DNA of 64,000 nt from Clostridium beijerinckii (GTDB lineage: Bacteria > Bacillota > Clostridia > Clostridiales > Clostridiaceae), in assembly GCA_003129525.1 (NCBI GenBank), contig CP029329.1:2898501-2962500 (forward strand), in the 5' to 3' direction. The notes below the pieces were generated by a model. That model saw nothing but the letters and a program-made list of their open reading frames with translations. It was not told the DNA's origin and did no database searches. The first letter of the stretch is position 1. Each line of letters begins with the position of its first letter. Both the position numbers and the translations under genes were made by a program. Shown here piece after piece: positions 1 through 8,304 of the stretch.

Positions 1-1179
1 GATATTATATTCTTCTGGGTTGCAAGAATGATATTCTCAGGACTTCATAATATGGGAGAAACTCCATTTGATACTGTATTAATTCATGGTCTTATAAGAG
101 ATTCCCAAGGTAGAAAAATGAGTAAATCTTTAGGTAATGGTGTTAACCCATTAGAAGTTATAGACACTTATGGTGCTGATGCTTTAAGGTTTATGATAGC
201 TACTGGTAATGCCCCTGGAAATGATATGAGGTATTATCCAGAAAGAGTTGAATCTTCAAGAAACTTTGCTAATAAGATTTGGAATGCTTCAAGATTTGTT
301 ATGATGAATCTTGATAAAGAAATTATGAATAAGTACAAAGATAGCAAAGAATATTCATTGGCTGATAAATGGATTTTATCAAAAATGAATACAGTAGTTA
401 AAGAAGTTACTGAAAACATGGATAAGTTTGAACTTGGAATTGCTATGCAAAAAGTTAATGATTTTATGTGGAATGATTTCTGTGACTGGTATATAGAACT
501 TGTTAAACCAGTATTTTATGGTGAGGATGAAAAAGCTAAGGGTATAGTTTATAATGTATTAAATACTGTATTAGTTACAGGATTAAAATTATTACACCCA
601 GCTATGCCATTTATAACAGAAGAAATATTCACTCACTTAAGTGATGAAGAAACAATAACAACTTCAGCTTGGCCAGAATTTGATGAAGCGTTAGTAAGTC
701 TAGACGCAGAAAGCGATATGGCATATGTAATTGAAGCAATAAAAGGATTAAGAAATGTAAGAGCTGAAATGAATGTGCCACCATCAAGAAAAGCTAAAGT
801 AATTTGCTATATTGCAGAAGATGCTAAAAAAGCATTTAATGCAGGATCTGCATATATTGAAAAATTAGCTTCAGCTTCAGAAGTTGAATTTATAGCTGAT
901 AAAGTTAATGTTCCTGATAATGCTGTTTCTTTAGTTGTTAAGGGTGGAGAATTATTTATGCCATTACTTGATCTAGTAGATAAAGAAAAGGAACTAGATA
1001 GATTAAATAAAGAAATGAAGAAATTAGAAGGCGAAATTGATAGAATAGATAAAAAACTTGGAAATCAAGGATTTGTAGCTAAAGCACCAGCAGCAGTTAT
1101 AGATGCAGAAAAAGAAAAAAGAGTAAAATATGTAGAAATGCTTGAAGCTGTTAAAGTTAGAATTGATGCTTTAAATTAA
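1..1179 (+). CDS. valS: Valyl-tRNA synthetase, C-terminal part (cut by window start)
   Basis: Class I aminoacyl-tRNA synthetase that charges tRNA-Val in the cytoplasm. The reading frame is open from the first base, so the gene starts outside the window; the first ATG in frame at 28 is internal. The KMSKS signature of the class I catalytic site (KMSKSLGNG) is at about residues 40-48 of the visible part, followed by the helical anticodon-binding domain (DMRYYPERVESSRNFANKIW) and a C-terminal Lys/Glu-rich coiled coil typical of ValRS (from about residue 320 to the end). A strong terminator follows at 1244-1290, so valS appears to end its transcription unit. Identification is firm; only the N-terminal part is missing. 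Confidence 0.97.
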   Translation, partial: DIIFFWVARMIFSGLHNMGETPFDTVLIHGLIRDSQGRKMSKSLGNGVNPLEVIDTYGADALRFMIATGNAPGNDMRYYPERVESSRNFANKIWNASRFVMMNLDKEIMNKYKDSKEYSLADKWILSKMNTVVKEVTENMDKFELGIAMQKVNDFMWNDFCDWYIELVKPVFYGEDEKAKGIVYNVLNTVLVTGLKLLHPAMPFITEEIFTHLSDEETITTSAWPEFDEALVSLDAESDMAYVIEAIKGLRNVRAEMNVPPSRKAKVICYIAEDAKKAFNAGSAYIEKLASASEVEFIADKVNVPDNAVSLVVKGGELFMPLLDLVDKEKELDRLNKEMKKLEGEIDRIDKKLGNQGFVAKAPAAVIDAEKEKRVKYVEMLEAVKVRIDALN

Positions 1180-1243
1180 GAATATATTTTAAAGCAATGT
1201 TGATACTATGATATTTTTTACGGAAATTTGAAGATAAATGAGG

Positions 1244-1290
1244 ACAGTAGATAATTTTGTATAAATGCAAAACTATCTACTGTTTTTCTT
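1244..1290 (+). terminator. Intrinsic terminator of valS
   Basis: A stem of about 16 bp (ACAGTAGATAATTTTG paired with CAAAACTATCTACTGT, one mismatch) is followed by a T-rich tract (TTTTTCTTTT). It lies 65 nt after the valS stop codon. Confidence 0.85.
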
Positions 1291-1467
1291 TTGTTTTGAG
1301 CTATTTCATGTTTAATAAAAGAAAATGACAAAGATAAATTATAATTTAAATGAAATAATAAATTTTTAGTAGTGAATCTGATATTCAATGATGTGCTACA
1401 GAGAAATTTTGGGAAGTTAATTTAAAAAATTTTATAAAATTAAGGATATAACAGAATAAATATTAAT

Positions 1468-1493
1468 ATACATAGTTTTAGAATACTATGTAT
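1468..1493 (+). promoter_or_regulatory. Hairpin abutting the ribosome binding site of the TerC-family gene
   Basis: ATACATAGT and ACTATGTAT form a perfect 9-bp stem with an 8-nt loop, ending directly against the GGAGG Shine-Dalgarno sequence at 1494-1498. The position would allow it to affect translation of the next gene. I looked for yybP-ykoY manganese riboswitch core sequences, which precede many terC/alx genes, and did not recognise them. A regulatory role is inference. Confidence 0.4.
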
Positions 1494-1507
1494 GGAGGTA
1501 TTTAAAT

Positions 1508-2344
1508 TTGAAAACAAAAAAGTCTTTACTTAACTTAATATTCTGGGTAACTTTATCGATATTGTTCAATGTTTTTATATTTTATACAAGAGGTGAAACT
1601 GCAGCAATTGAGTATTTTGGTGGCTACATAGTAGAAATGTCATTAAGCTTGGATAATCTATTTTTATTTTTAATGGTATTTTCAAGTTTTAAGATAAGAG
1701 AAGAATATCAAGAAAAAGTACTCTTATATGGAGTTATGGGTGCTATGATACTACGTCTAATATTTATTTTATTAGGTGTAGCTATGATAAGTAAGTTTAG
1801 CTTTCTACTTTCTATCTTTGGTGTAATATTATTACTCAGTGGTTTTAAAATGTTGTTTAAAGAAAATGACGATATACAATTTCATGATAATTTTGCAGTT
1901 AAACTCCTAAGAAAAATAATACCAGTAACAAATGTTTTATATGGACAAAAGTTTTTTGTAAAACAAAATAAAATTATTTATGCAACACCACTTTTTGCAG
2001 CACTTATAATAATCGAATTCTCTGATATTATATTTGCTATAGATTCTATACCAGCAATTTTTTCAATTACTACAAATACATTTATAGTTTATACATCTAA
2101 TATATTTGCAATACTCGGACTTAGAAGTATGTATTATATCTTACAAAAGATGAACAGTATGTTTAAATTTATGAAGTATGGTGTAGGGTGTATATTGATA
2201 TTTACTGGTCTAAAGCTTGTATTATTATTTTGGAATATTGAAATTTCAGTCACTAATTCTGTATTAATTATAATTAGTATTTTATTAAGTAGTATATTAA
2301 TATCTTCTATATGGGATGAACTAATTAATAAGCTAAAAAGTTAG
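1508..2344 (+). CDS. TerC/Alx family integral membrane protein
   Basis: Predicted polytopic membrane protein of 278 aa with about seven to eight hydrophobic segments. Two TerC-family signatures are visible: VEMSLSLDNLFLFLMVFSSF (about residues 42-61) and the acidic transmembrane motif EFSDIIFAIDSIPA (about 170-183). The conserved Asp residues in these segments are thought to form the cation path. Characterised relatives (Alx, MeeF/MeeY) export manganese or help metalate secreted proteins; others contribute to tellurite resistance. The substrate here is not determined. The start is TTG at 1508, 9 nt after GGAGG. The gene seems monocistronic: valS ends with a terminator upstream and a family A repeat follows. 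Confidence 0.88.
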   Translation: MKTKKSLLNLIFWVTLSILFNVFIFYTRGETAAIEYFGGYIVEMSLSLDNLFLFLMVFSSFKIREEYQEKVLLYGVMGAMILRLIFILLGVAMISKFSFLLSIFGVILLLSGFKMLFKENDDIQFHDNFAVKLLRKIIPVTNVLYGQKFFVKQNKIIYATPLFAALIIIEFSDIIFAIDSIPAIFSITTNTFIVYTSNIFAILGLRSMYYILQKMNSMFKFMKYGVGCILIFTGLKLVLLFWNIEISVTNSVLIIISILLSSILISSIWDELINKLKS

Positions 2345-2359
2345 ATTTAAGAAAAATTT

Positions 2360-2429
2360 AAGGCACATTCAAAAATAACAAGTGAGTATGATAGTATATT
2401 TAAATTGTTATTTTCTTTAATGTGCCTAA
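2360..2429. repeat. Family A MITE-like repeat, short derivative
   Basis: A 70-bp element with inverted ends: AAGGCACATT...AAATAACAA on the left and TTGTTATTT...ATGTGCCTAA on the right. The ends match the termini of the fuller copy at 10685-10849, so this looks like an internally deleted copy. As RNA it would form a hairpin and could serve as the 3' end of the terC transcript, although no long T-run follows. Confidence 0.7.
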
Positions 2430-2565
2430 TCAGAAATTCAAAATGAGTTTCTGAGTGATTGGTTAGATTAGTCATTTACTTATAATTAAAGTATAATGTA
2501 AAGTAATACATATTATTGTATAATTTTATATATAAAAAAACATAAAAGACAAGAGGTAAGAAAAA

Positions 2566-3870
2566 ATGAAGATGACTTATAAAGAAGCAATGGACTATAT
2601 ATCAAGTGTCGGTAGATTTGGCTCTAATTATGGCCTTGAAAGGACCTTTAGGCTTTTGGAACTACTTGGAAGTCCACACGAAAAAATTAAATTTATACAC
2701 GTAGCAGGAACAAATGGTAAGGGATCCACTACTGCAATGATTACCAAGATTCTTAGAGGTTTTGGATATAAAGTGGGAATGTATACTTCGCCTTATTTAG
2801 AAGAATTTGAAGAGCGAATTCAGATAAATGGAGAGAATATTAATAAAGATACATTAGTAAACTTATTAGAAGAAGTAAAAATTGCTATAAGCAAAGTAAT
2901 TGAAGAAGGGTATGAGCATCCAACCGAATTTGAAATCATAACTGCACTCATGTTCTTACATTTTTATAATGAAAAAGTAGATTATGGTGTAATTGAAGTT
3001 GGTCTTGGTGGAAGATTAGATTCAACTAATGTTTTAACACCAAAAGTTAGTGTAATAACTTCTATAAGTTTAGATCACATGAATATTCTAGGAGATAATT
3101 TAAAAGATATTGCAAAAGAAAAAGCTGGAATAATTAAAGCAGGTATACCAGTTATTCTATATCCCCAAGAAAAAGAAGTAGAAGAAGTTATAGTAAATGT
3201 AGCAAAAGAAAAGAATTCAAAAGTATATTTTATAAAAAAAGAAGCTGGAAGGCTAATAAATATTAATCATGAAGAGTTATATCAAAATGTGGAAATTGAA
3301 AGTTATAAAAATAAATATAAAATTAAGTTACCTTTACTTGGAGAACATCAAATATTAAATCTAAATGTAGCTTTACATACAATAGAAGTGTTATGTGAAC
3401 AAGAGATGGCTAAACTTGATAAAGATTTAGTGGAAAAATCTCTTGAAGATGTTAAATGGATAGGGAGACTTGAAGTTTTAGGAAAGAAACCTACTATAGT
3501 AATAGATGGAGCACATAATATAGATGGAATTAAAGCTCTTAGAAAAAACATAGAGAAGTACTTTAAGTACAATAAAATATATTTATTACTTGGTATTTTA
3601 GCAGATAAGCAAGTTAAAGAAATGATAGAAGAAATAGCAGAAGTAGCAGAAAAGATTTATGCTTTAACACCTCATAGTGAAAGAGCGGAGCTTAGTGAAG
3701 ATTTGAAAAATGAAATATTAAAATATAATTCAAATACTATCGCATTAGAAAGTTATGAGGAAGCGTTCTTGTTAGCGTTAAAAGAAGCTAAGGAAGAAGA
3801 TTTAATATTAATAAGTGGATCATTATACATGATAGGAGATATGAGAAAAATAATAACTCGGAAATTATGA
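2566..3870 (+). CDS. folC: Bifunctional folylpolyglutamate synthase/dihydrofolate synthase
   Basis: Mur-ligase-family enzyme that adds L-glutamate to dihydropteroate or tetrahydrofolate, retaining folate cofactors in the cytoplasm. The 434-aa length is normal. The P-loop IHVAGTNGKGSTTAMI is at residues 44-59, the YTSPYLEEFEERIQING motif follows at about 78-94, then EVGLGGRLDSTNV (about 144-156) and SLDHMNILGD, and the C-terminal ligase domain contains VIDGAHNIDGIKAL. The start ATG at 2566 follows AAGAGGTAAGAAAAA. It stands alone between a family A repeat and the HIRAN gene, which may be co-transcribed (91-nt gap without an obvious terminator). Confidence 0.95.
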   Translation: MKMTYKEAMDYISSVGRFGSNYGLERTFRLLELLGSPHEKIKFIHVAGTNGKGSTTAMITKILRGFGYKVGMYTSPYLEEFEERIQINGENINKDTLVNLLEEVKIAISKVIEEGYEHPTEFEIITALMFLHFYNEKVDYGVIEVGLGGRLDSTNVLTPKVSVITSISLDHMNILGDNLKDIAKEKAGIIKAGIPVILYPQEKEVEEVIVNVAKEKNSKVYFIKKEAGRLININHEELYQNVEIESYKNKYKIKLPLLGEHQILNLNVALHTIEVLCEQEMAKLDKDLVEKSLEDVKWIGRLEVLGKKPTIVIDGAHNIDGIKALRKNIEKYFKYNKIYLLLGILADKQVKEMIEEIAEVAEKIYALTPHSERAELSEDLKNEILKYNSNTIALESYEEAFLLALKEAKEEDLILISGSLYMIGDMRKIITRKL

Positions 3871-3960
3871 AGGAAACTCGACTCACATACGTTCGCTGAG
3901 TAAGTTCAATTAACCAAATTATAGATTTGGAATTTCACTTAAAGGAGCAATGAAGGTTAT

Positions 3961-5946
3961 ATGGTTAAGAAAAATAAAGAAAATTTTATTAATAATAAAA
4001 AATCAGTCTATTATGATTTAAAAAAGTTTCATGATAGAAATCTAGGTATACTTTATAGCTATCAAGACTTCGAAATAGCTGGAATAATAGAGTTTAAAAG
4101 TATTACAAATAAAGTGCGCCCGCTTAAGGAATATGAAAAAAATAGATTATCTAATGAATTAATGAGAATCTTATTAAAAGATATTAAAACTTCAGAAAAA
4201 TCATCTGATATAAATGAATATATAACATTAAACCCGATCATTAGTTATTATGAGAGCTTTATTAAACTATTTAAAGATTTATTAGAAATTAATAAGGATA
4301 TAAGTGAAAAAATAAATAAAGTTATAAAGGAAATGCTTATAGAGAGTAATTCAAGTGAAGAAATAAAGTTAGGATTAATACTTGCACCTATTTGTAAGAT
4401 TGAGAATATAGAAGATATATTAGAAGTATTTTCTATTCATAATGATTATCTTTTTTATGTAATTAAGGCTTACGAATATATAGGAGGCTGTAATAACATT
4501 ATTTTCGAAATGGCAAAGAAATCTGAAGGGTATGGCAAAGTATTTTGTGTGATGAATCTTAGACCAACAACTTATGAAGTAAGAAAGTGGATGATAGAAG
4601 AAGGTTCAAATAACAGTGTAGGAATATCGGAATTATTATCTTATAGTATGCTTTCACTAGAACTTTTAGAATATTTAGAAGCTACTGAGTTTGAGGATGA
4701 AGAAATTGAAGTTTTAGCAAAATCATTTAGTTTGTTACTTTCAGATTATGGATTAAATGAAATTAAGAATGGAAAAAAGGTTTGTAATAAATTATTAGAA
4801 ATTATTGATAAGGTTAATGGAGACAATGGGGGAATATATTCTTTATATGCTGCAATTTCAATTCTTTATTCAATAGAAGCTATTGCAATTGATGCTTATA
4901 AAACAAAAAGAAGTCCTAGTTCATCTAAATTTAGCAATGATTACAAAGATATAATTGAAAACTGTAAAAAAATCTGTAAGAAAGATATATGGCATGAAAT
5001 AATATCTAAGCAAGTATCAAACATAGAAATTGAAAGCAGTGTATTAATAAGCTGTTCAGAAAAAACAAAATATAAATTAAGAAAAAAAGAATATGAAACA
5101 ATTTTAAATAGAGATTATACTAATCCATTATTATATAAGTATGCATTTTCAACAGGAAATAAATCAATTAAGAAATCCGCTTTTAACATAGGGTTGAAAA
5201 AATTACCACTAAATCAAATATTAAGAGGCCAAGATGAACTAAACATAGAAAATTTAGCTTATGAAGACATAGCACAAATTTGTTTTTTTATAATAATAAA
5301 ATATTCACAGTATGATGATTTTCAAGATAAATATAAAGATATTAATATTCAAGCATTAAGAGCACCTTTAATTGAAACAAGAATTCAAGCTGCAACAAAT
5401 CTTCAAAGATTTAGAGAAGAATTGGATTCTTTAGATAAGGAAATTATTAATGAGGCTATTAACACAGAAATGGTAGGGAATATACGAAGATCTCTTAATT
5501 CATTAATAATTAAAACAAATGCTAAGGAAAAAAAATATGTTGAAGTTCATGATAATATGATTATAGATGCTCATGTTAAAGATGTATATTTAATTAATAT
5601 AGATGTTGCTGGAACAAATTATATTGATATGAGTGAAATATATAATAAGTTATTAGAAGAGGATATACTATATTTAAAAAGAGAGCCAAATAATGTATAT
5701 GATTCAAATGCAATTGAAATTATAACTGAAGATGGATATGTAATAGGATATGTTCCTAAAGAGAATAATTTCATTTTAAAAAACCTAATGGATAATGGGA
5801 AATATGTATATGGAAAAATAAAAGAAATAAGTGATGATTATAACCATATAAATATTGAAATTTATCTGAGCTATAAAGATGTAATTGAAGAAATAACAAA
5901 TACTTTATCACTACTCTCAGGAGGAAAAGAGCACTATCTTCAATAA
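3961..5946 (+). CDS. HIRAN-domain protein with a long helical N-terminal region
   Basis: Uncharacterised protein of 661 aa. The C-terminal part (about residues 537-635) resembles a HIRAN domain: DVYLINIDVAGTNYID begins it, followed by LLEEDILYLKREPNNVYDSNAIEI and GYVIGYVPKEN. HIRAN domains bind DNA 3' ends or abasic/stalled-fork structures and are usually fused to helicases or nucleases, but no P-loop, helicase or nuclease motif is visible here. Residues 1-530 are rich in Leu, Ile, Lys and Glu with no signal peptide or membrane segment, suggesting an alpha-helical (HEAT-like) scaffold. ATG at 3961 follows AAAGGAG by 13 nt. Function unknown; a DNA-repair or chromosome-binding role is only suggested by HIRAN. 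Confidence 0.7.
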   Translation: MVKKNKENFINNKKSVYYDLKKFHDRNLGILYSYQDFEIAGIIEFKSITNKVRPLKEYEKNRLSNELMRILLKDIKTSEKSSDINEYITLNPIISYYESFIKLFKDLLEINKDISEKINKVIKEMLIESNSSEEIKLGLILAPICKIENIEDILEVFSIHNDYLFYVIKAYEYIGGCNNIIFEMAKKSEGYGKVFCVMNLRPTTYEVRKWMIEEGSNNSVGISELLSYSMLSLELLEYLEATEFEDEEIEVLAKSFSLLLSDYGLNEIKNGKKVCNKLLEIIDKVNGDNGGIYSLYAAISILYSIEAIAIDAYKTKRSPSSSKFSNDYKDIIENCKKICKKDIWHEIISKQVSNIEIESSVLISCSEKTKYKLRKKEYETILNRDYTNPLLYKYAFSTGNKSIKKSAFNIGLKKLPLNQILRGQDELNIENLAYEDIAQICFFIIIKYSQYDDFQDKYKDINIQALRAPLIETRIQAATNLQRFREELDSLDKEIINEAINTEMVGNIRRSLNSLIIKTNAKEKKYVEVHDNMIIDAHVKDVYLINIDVAGTNYIDMSEIYNKLLEEDILYLKREPNNVYDSNAIEIITEDGYVIGYVPKENNFILKNLMDNGKYVYGKIKEISDDYNHINIEIYLSYKDVIEEITNTLSLLSGGKEHYLQ

Positions 5947-6127
5947 AATGTGTATATCCAACCGAAATAAGAGCAATTTAAAGATAATTATATTGTTAGT
6001 ATCTAAGTACTAATACTAAATGAGAAATACAAGAAGAATTAAAAAATGGTGATTAAGTTTATATTTTTTATTTTCATGTATATTTAATTTAATACTGCAC
6101 ACAATAATATCGAAAGAGGTGATTGTC

Positions 6128-6175
6128 ATGGGAAACGATTTTGAAGATGATTATTGGGGATTACTCCAAAAATAA
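6128..6175 (+). CDS. Candidate 15-residue peptide ORF
   Basis: ATG at 6128 encodes MGNDFEDDYWGLLQK and stops at 6173-6175. It has a good ribosome binding site (AAAGAGGTGATTGTC directly upstream). The peptide is acidic and contains Trp and Tyr. GGGGAT within the ORF can pair with ATCCCC at 6181-6188 to form a hairpin overlapping the end of the ORF. The IS1182 left end begins 39 bp later. It could be a real micropeptide or an unused ORF; no homologue is recognised. Confidence 0.35.
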   Translation: MGNDFEDDYWGLLQK

Positions 6176-6215
6176 CTTTTAAATCCCCATAATTACACTT
6201 ATTTTCACATGAAGG

Positions 6216-6262
6216 GGCTGTTGCAAAACTAACATAGTTAGTTTTGTAGCAGCTCATTTTTT
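6216..6262 (+). terminator. Inward-protecting hairpin at the IS1182 left end
   Basis: GGCTGTTGCAAAACTAAC pairs with GTTAGTTTTGTAGCAGCT around a 3-4 nt loop and is followed by TTTTTTTT. It would terminate read-through from the flanking chromosome before the transposase promoter. Confidence 0.75.
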
Positions 6263-6319
6263 TTAAGAAATAAAAAAATGTGAATTCCGAAGAAATCACA
6301 TTTATTGTATAATTAAGTT

Positions 6320-7933
6320 ATGTACAAAATAAAGAAATCATACACTAAAGATTATAATGAATTTAATGATAATTTTCAACTTATATTACCATTAAATTTG
6401 GAAAATTTAATACCAGAAGATGATTCTGTTCGCTTGCTAAGCCACGTATTGGAGGGATTAGATTACAGAAAGTTGTATAAGGCGTACTCTTCCGTTGGAA
6501 GAAAACCGGCAGTGGAACCTAAAATCATGTTCAAAATAATATCGTATGCGTATTCTCAAAATGTTTATTCAAGTAGAAAAATAGAAAAAGCATGTAAAAG
6601 AGATATAAATTTTAGATGGCTGCTTCAAGGATGCAAAGCCCCTGATCATGCTACAATTAGTAGATTTCGAAAAGATTATCTTTCAAATGAAGTAATTGAA
6701 GAATTATTTTATCAGCAAGTTAATTATTTAGCTGATCAAAATGAAGTATTATTTGAAAATGTATTTATTGATGGTACTAAAATCGAGGCGAATGCCAATC
6801 GATATACTTTTGTTTGGAAGAAAGCCATTTACAAAAATGAAGAGAAAATGTTTAATAAAATTCTTACTCTTGTTGAAAATGTCAATCTTGAAGAATTGAA
6901 AGAATTTAGTATTCAAAAAGAAACATTGATAAATGATCTCGATAAAATTCTCGAATGGCTTTTATATGAAAAAGAGAAGAGAAACATAGAATTTGTTCAT
7001 GGAATTGGTAAGAGAAAAACTACAATTCAGAAATGGATAGAGCAACTATTTGAATATAAAGAGAGACAAGAAAAATATAATTTCAGTAAAACCATATTCT
7101 CAAATAGAAATAGTTATTCTAAAACTGATCCAGACGCAACTTTCATGCATATGAAAGATGATCATATGAGAAATGGTCAATTAAAGCCAGCATATAATGT
7201 ACAAATTGCAGTTGAAAGCGAATACGTGACCGGTGTCGGAATATTTGATGATAGAAATGACATAGCAACACTAATACCTATGCTTAATAATATGCAAGAA
7301 AAAATTGGTCGTAAATATCTTAATGTGATTGCAGATTCGGGTTATGAAAGCGAAGAAAATTATTTATTTTTAGAATACAATAATCAGACCCCATACATAA
7401 AGCCGCAAACTTATGAAAAGTGGAAAAAAAGAAGTTTCAAAAATGATATAAGTAAGCGAGAAAATATGCAATATGATGCTGAATCAGATTTTTATGTTTG
7501 CAATAATGGTAGAAAGTTGATTCCGACCTCTATTATTCATAGAAAATCCGCCAGTGGATACAAATCAGAAGTTACTGTTTATGAGTGTGAAAGCTGTGAT
7601 AATTGTGTTCATAAAGAAAAATGTACAAAAGCAAAAGGAAATAGAAAGATGCAGGTTTCGAAAACTTTTGTAGAAAAGCGTGAAATATCTTATAGAAATA
7701 TTACAACTGAAATTGGAGCTAAATTAAGAATGAACAGATCTATTCAGGTCGAAGGAGCATTTGGAGTTCTAAAAAGTGACTATGAATTCAATAGATTTTT
7801 AACACGTGGAAAAAATAGTGTAAAAACTGAATTTATTTTGCTTTGTTTTGGTTATAACATTAACAAATTGCATTCAAAAATCCAAAACGGAAGAACTCAA
7901 AAACATCTTCATGAATTAAAACAATCTGCCTAA
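6320..7933 (+). CDS. IS1182-family DDE transposase
   Basis: Transposase of 537 aa, full length for the family. The N-terminal part (NFQLILPLNLENLIPEDDSVRLL, then GRKPAVEPKIMFKIISYAYSQ and SSRKIEKACKRDINFRWLLQG) is the IS1182/DUF772 dimerisation and DNA-binding region. The DDE catalytic domain is visible with the first Asp in ENVFIDGTKIEANAN, the second in NVIADSGYESEENY, and the Glu in MNRSIQVEGAFGVLKSD. A cysteine cluster CESCDNCVHKEKC lies at about residues 429-441. No Shine-Dalgarno precedes ATG 6320, but TATAAT lies at 6308-6313, so the mRNA may be leaderless. No frameshift or stop is visible, so the enzyme could be active. Confidence 0.93.
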   Translation: MYKIKKSYTKDYNEFNDNFQLILPLNLENLIPEDDSVRLLSHVLEGLDYRKLYKAYSSVGRKPAVEPKIMFKIISYAYSQNVYSSRKIEKACKRDINFRWLLQGCKAPDHATISRFRKDYLSNEVIEELFYQQVNYLADQNEVLFENVFIDGTKIEANANRYTFVWKKAIYKNEEKMFNKILTLVENVNLEELKEFSIQKETLINDLDKILEWLLYEKEKRNIEFVHGIGKRKTTIQKWIEQLFEYKERQEKYNFSKTIFSNRNSYSKTDPDATFMHMKDDHMRNGQLKPAYNVQIAVESEYVTGVGIFDDRNDIATLIPMLNNMQEKIGRKYLNVIADSGYESEENYLFLEYNNQTPYIKPQTYEKWKKRSFKNDISKRENMQYDAESDFYVCNNGRKLIPTSIIHRKSASGYKSEVTVYECESCDNCVHKEKCTKAKGNRKMQVSKTFVEKREISYRNITTEIGAKLRMNRSIQVEGAFGVLKSDYEFNRFLTRGKNSVKTEFILLCFGYNINKLHSKIQNGRTQKHLHELKQSA

Positions 7934-7978
7934 TTATGGAATAATTTAAGTAGGCTTATTAAAGTGCGCTTAAAACAT

Positions 7979-8032
7979 AAAAATCTCTCAATAATTATTA
8001 TTCAATTTTAATTATTAAGAGATTTTTTAATT
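7979..8032 (+). terminator. Terminator downstream of the IS1182 transposase
   Basis: AAATCTCTCAATAATT pairs imperfectly with AATTATTAAGAGATTT, followed by TTTTAATTT. It lies 50 nt after the transposase stop codon and inside the element. Confidence 0.7.
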
Positions 8033-8105
8033 TAAAACGAAAAGAAGTGTCGCTTCTGATTAAAAATTAATCATTTTGCGACACGCCCTTTATTTTATTT
8101 AGTAC

Positions 8106-8135
8106 TGTCTTAAAAAGCTATAGTATTTTAAGACA
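8106..8135. repeat. Inverted repeat between IS1182 and the GH18 gene
   Basis: TGTCTTAAAA and TTTTAAGACA form a perfect 10-bp stem around a 10-nt loop, just outside the IS right end. It may be an old terminator of the gene upstream of the insertion. The rest of 8136-8300 holds no ORF or recognisable signal apart from the GH18 ribosome binding site. Confidence 0.45.
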
Positions 8136-8304
8136 TGATTTATATTGAATATTCTTAGAATTGATATATTATATTTAGAATTAATGGACAAGTATAGAAA
8201 ATTTAATACATATACTTATTAAGTAAGTTTAATCTGATGGTAAGTTAATATTTTACAAGTATGACTACTCAATGAAATTATTTTATTAACATTAGGAGGG
8301 AGTT

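Larger units (their letters stand above)
6214..8089. mobile_element. Complete IS1182-family insertion sequence
   Basis: An element of about 1876 bp with one transposase gene. The ends are imperfect inverted repeats: GGGGCTGTTGCAAAA on the left and, on the complementary strand, GGGCGTGTCGCAAAA on the right (12 of 15 identical). The left end is part of a large hairpin (6216-6254) followed by a T-run, which would stop incoming transcription. A second hairpin with T-run lies after the transposase. No direct target duplication is recognisable in the flanks (TGAA versus TTTA). The element sits between the HIRAN gene and the GH18 gene. Confidence 0.85.

Noticed and set aside
1300-1500. yybP-ykoY (manganese) riboswitch upstream of the TerC-family gene
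   Set aside because: The conserved core sequence of that riboswitch was not recognisable; only a short hairpin beside the ribosome binding site was seen.
6205-8100. Target-site duplication for the IS1182 element
   Set aside because: The bases flanking the two ends do not repeat (TGAA on the left, TTTA on the right).
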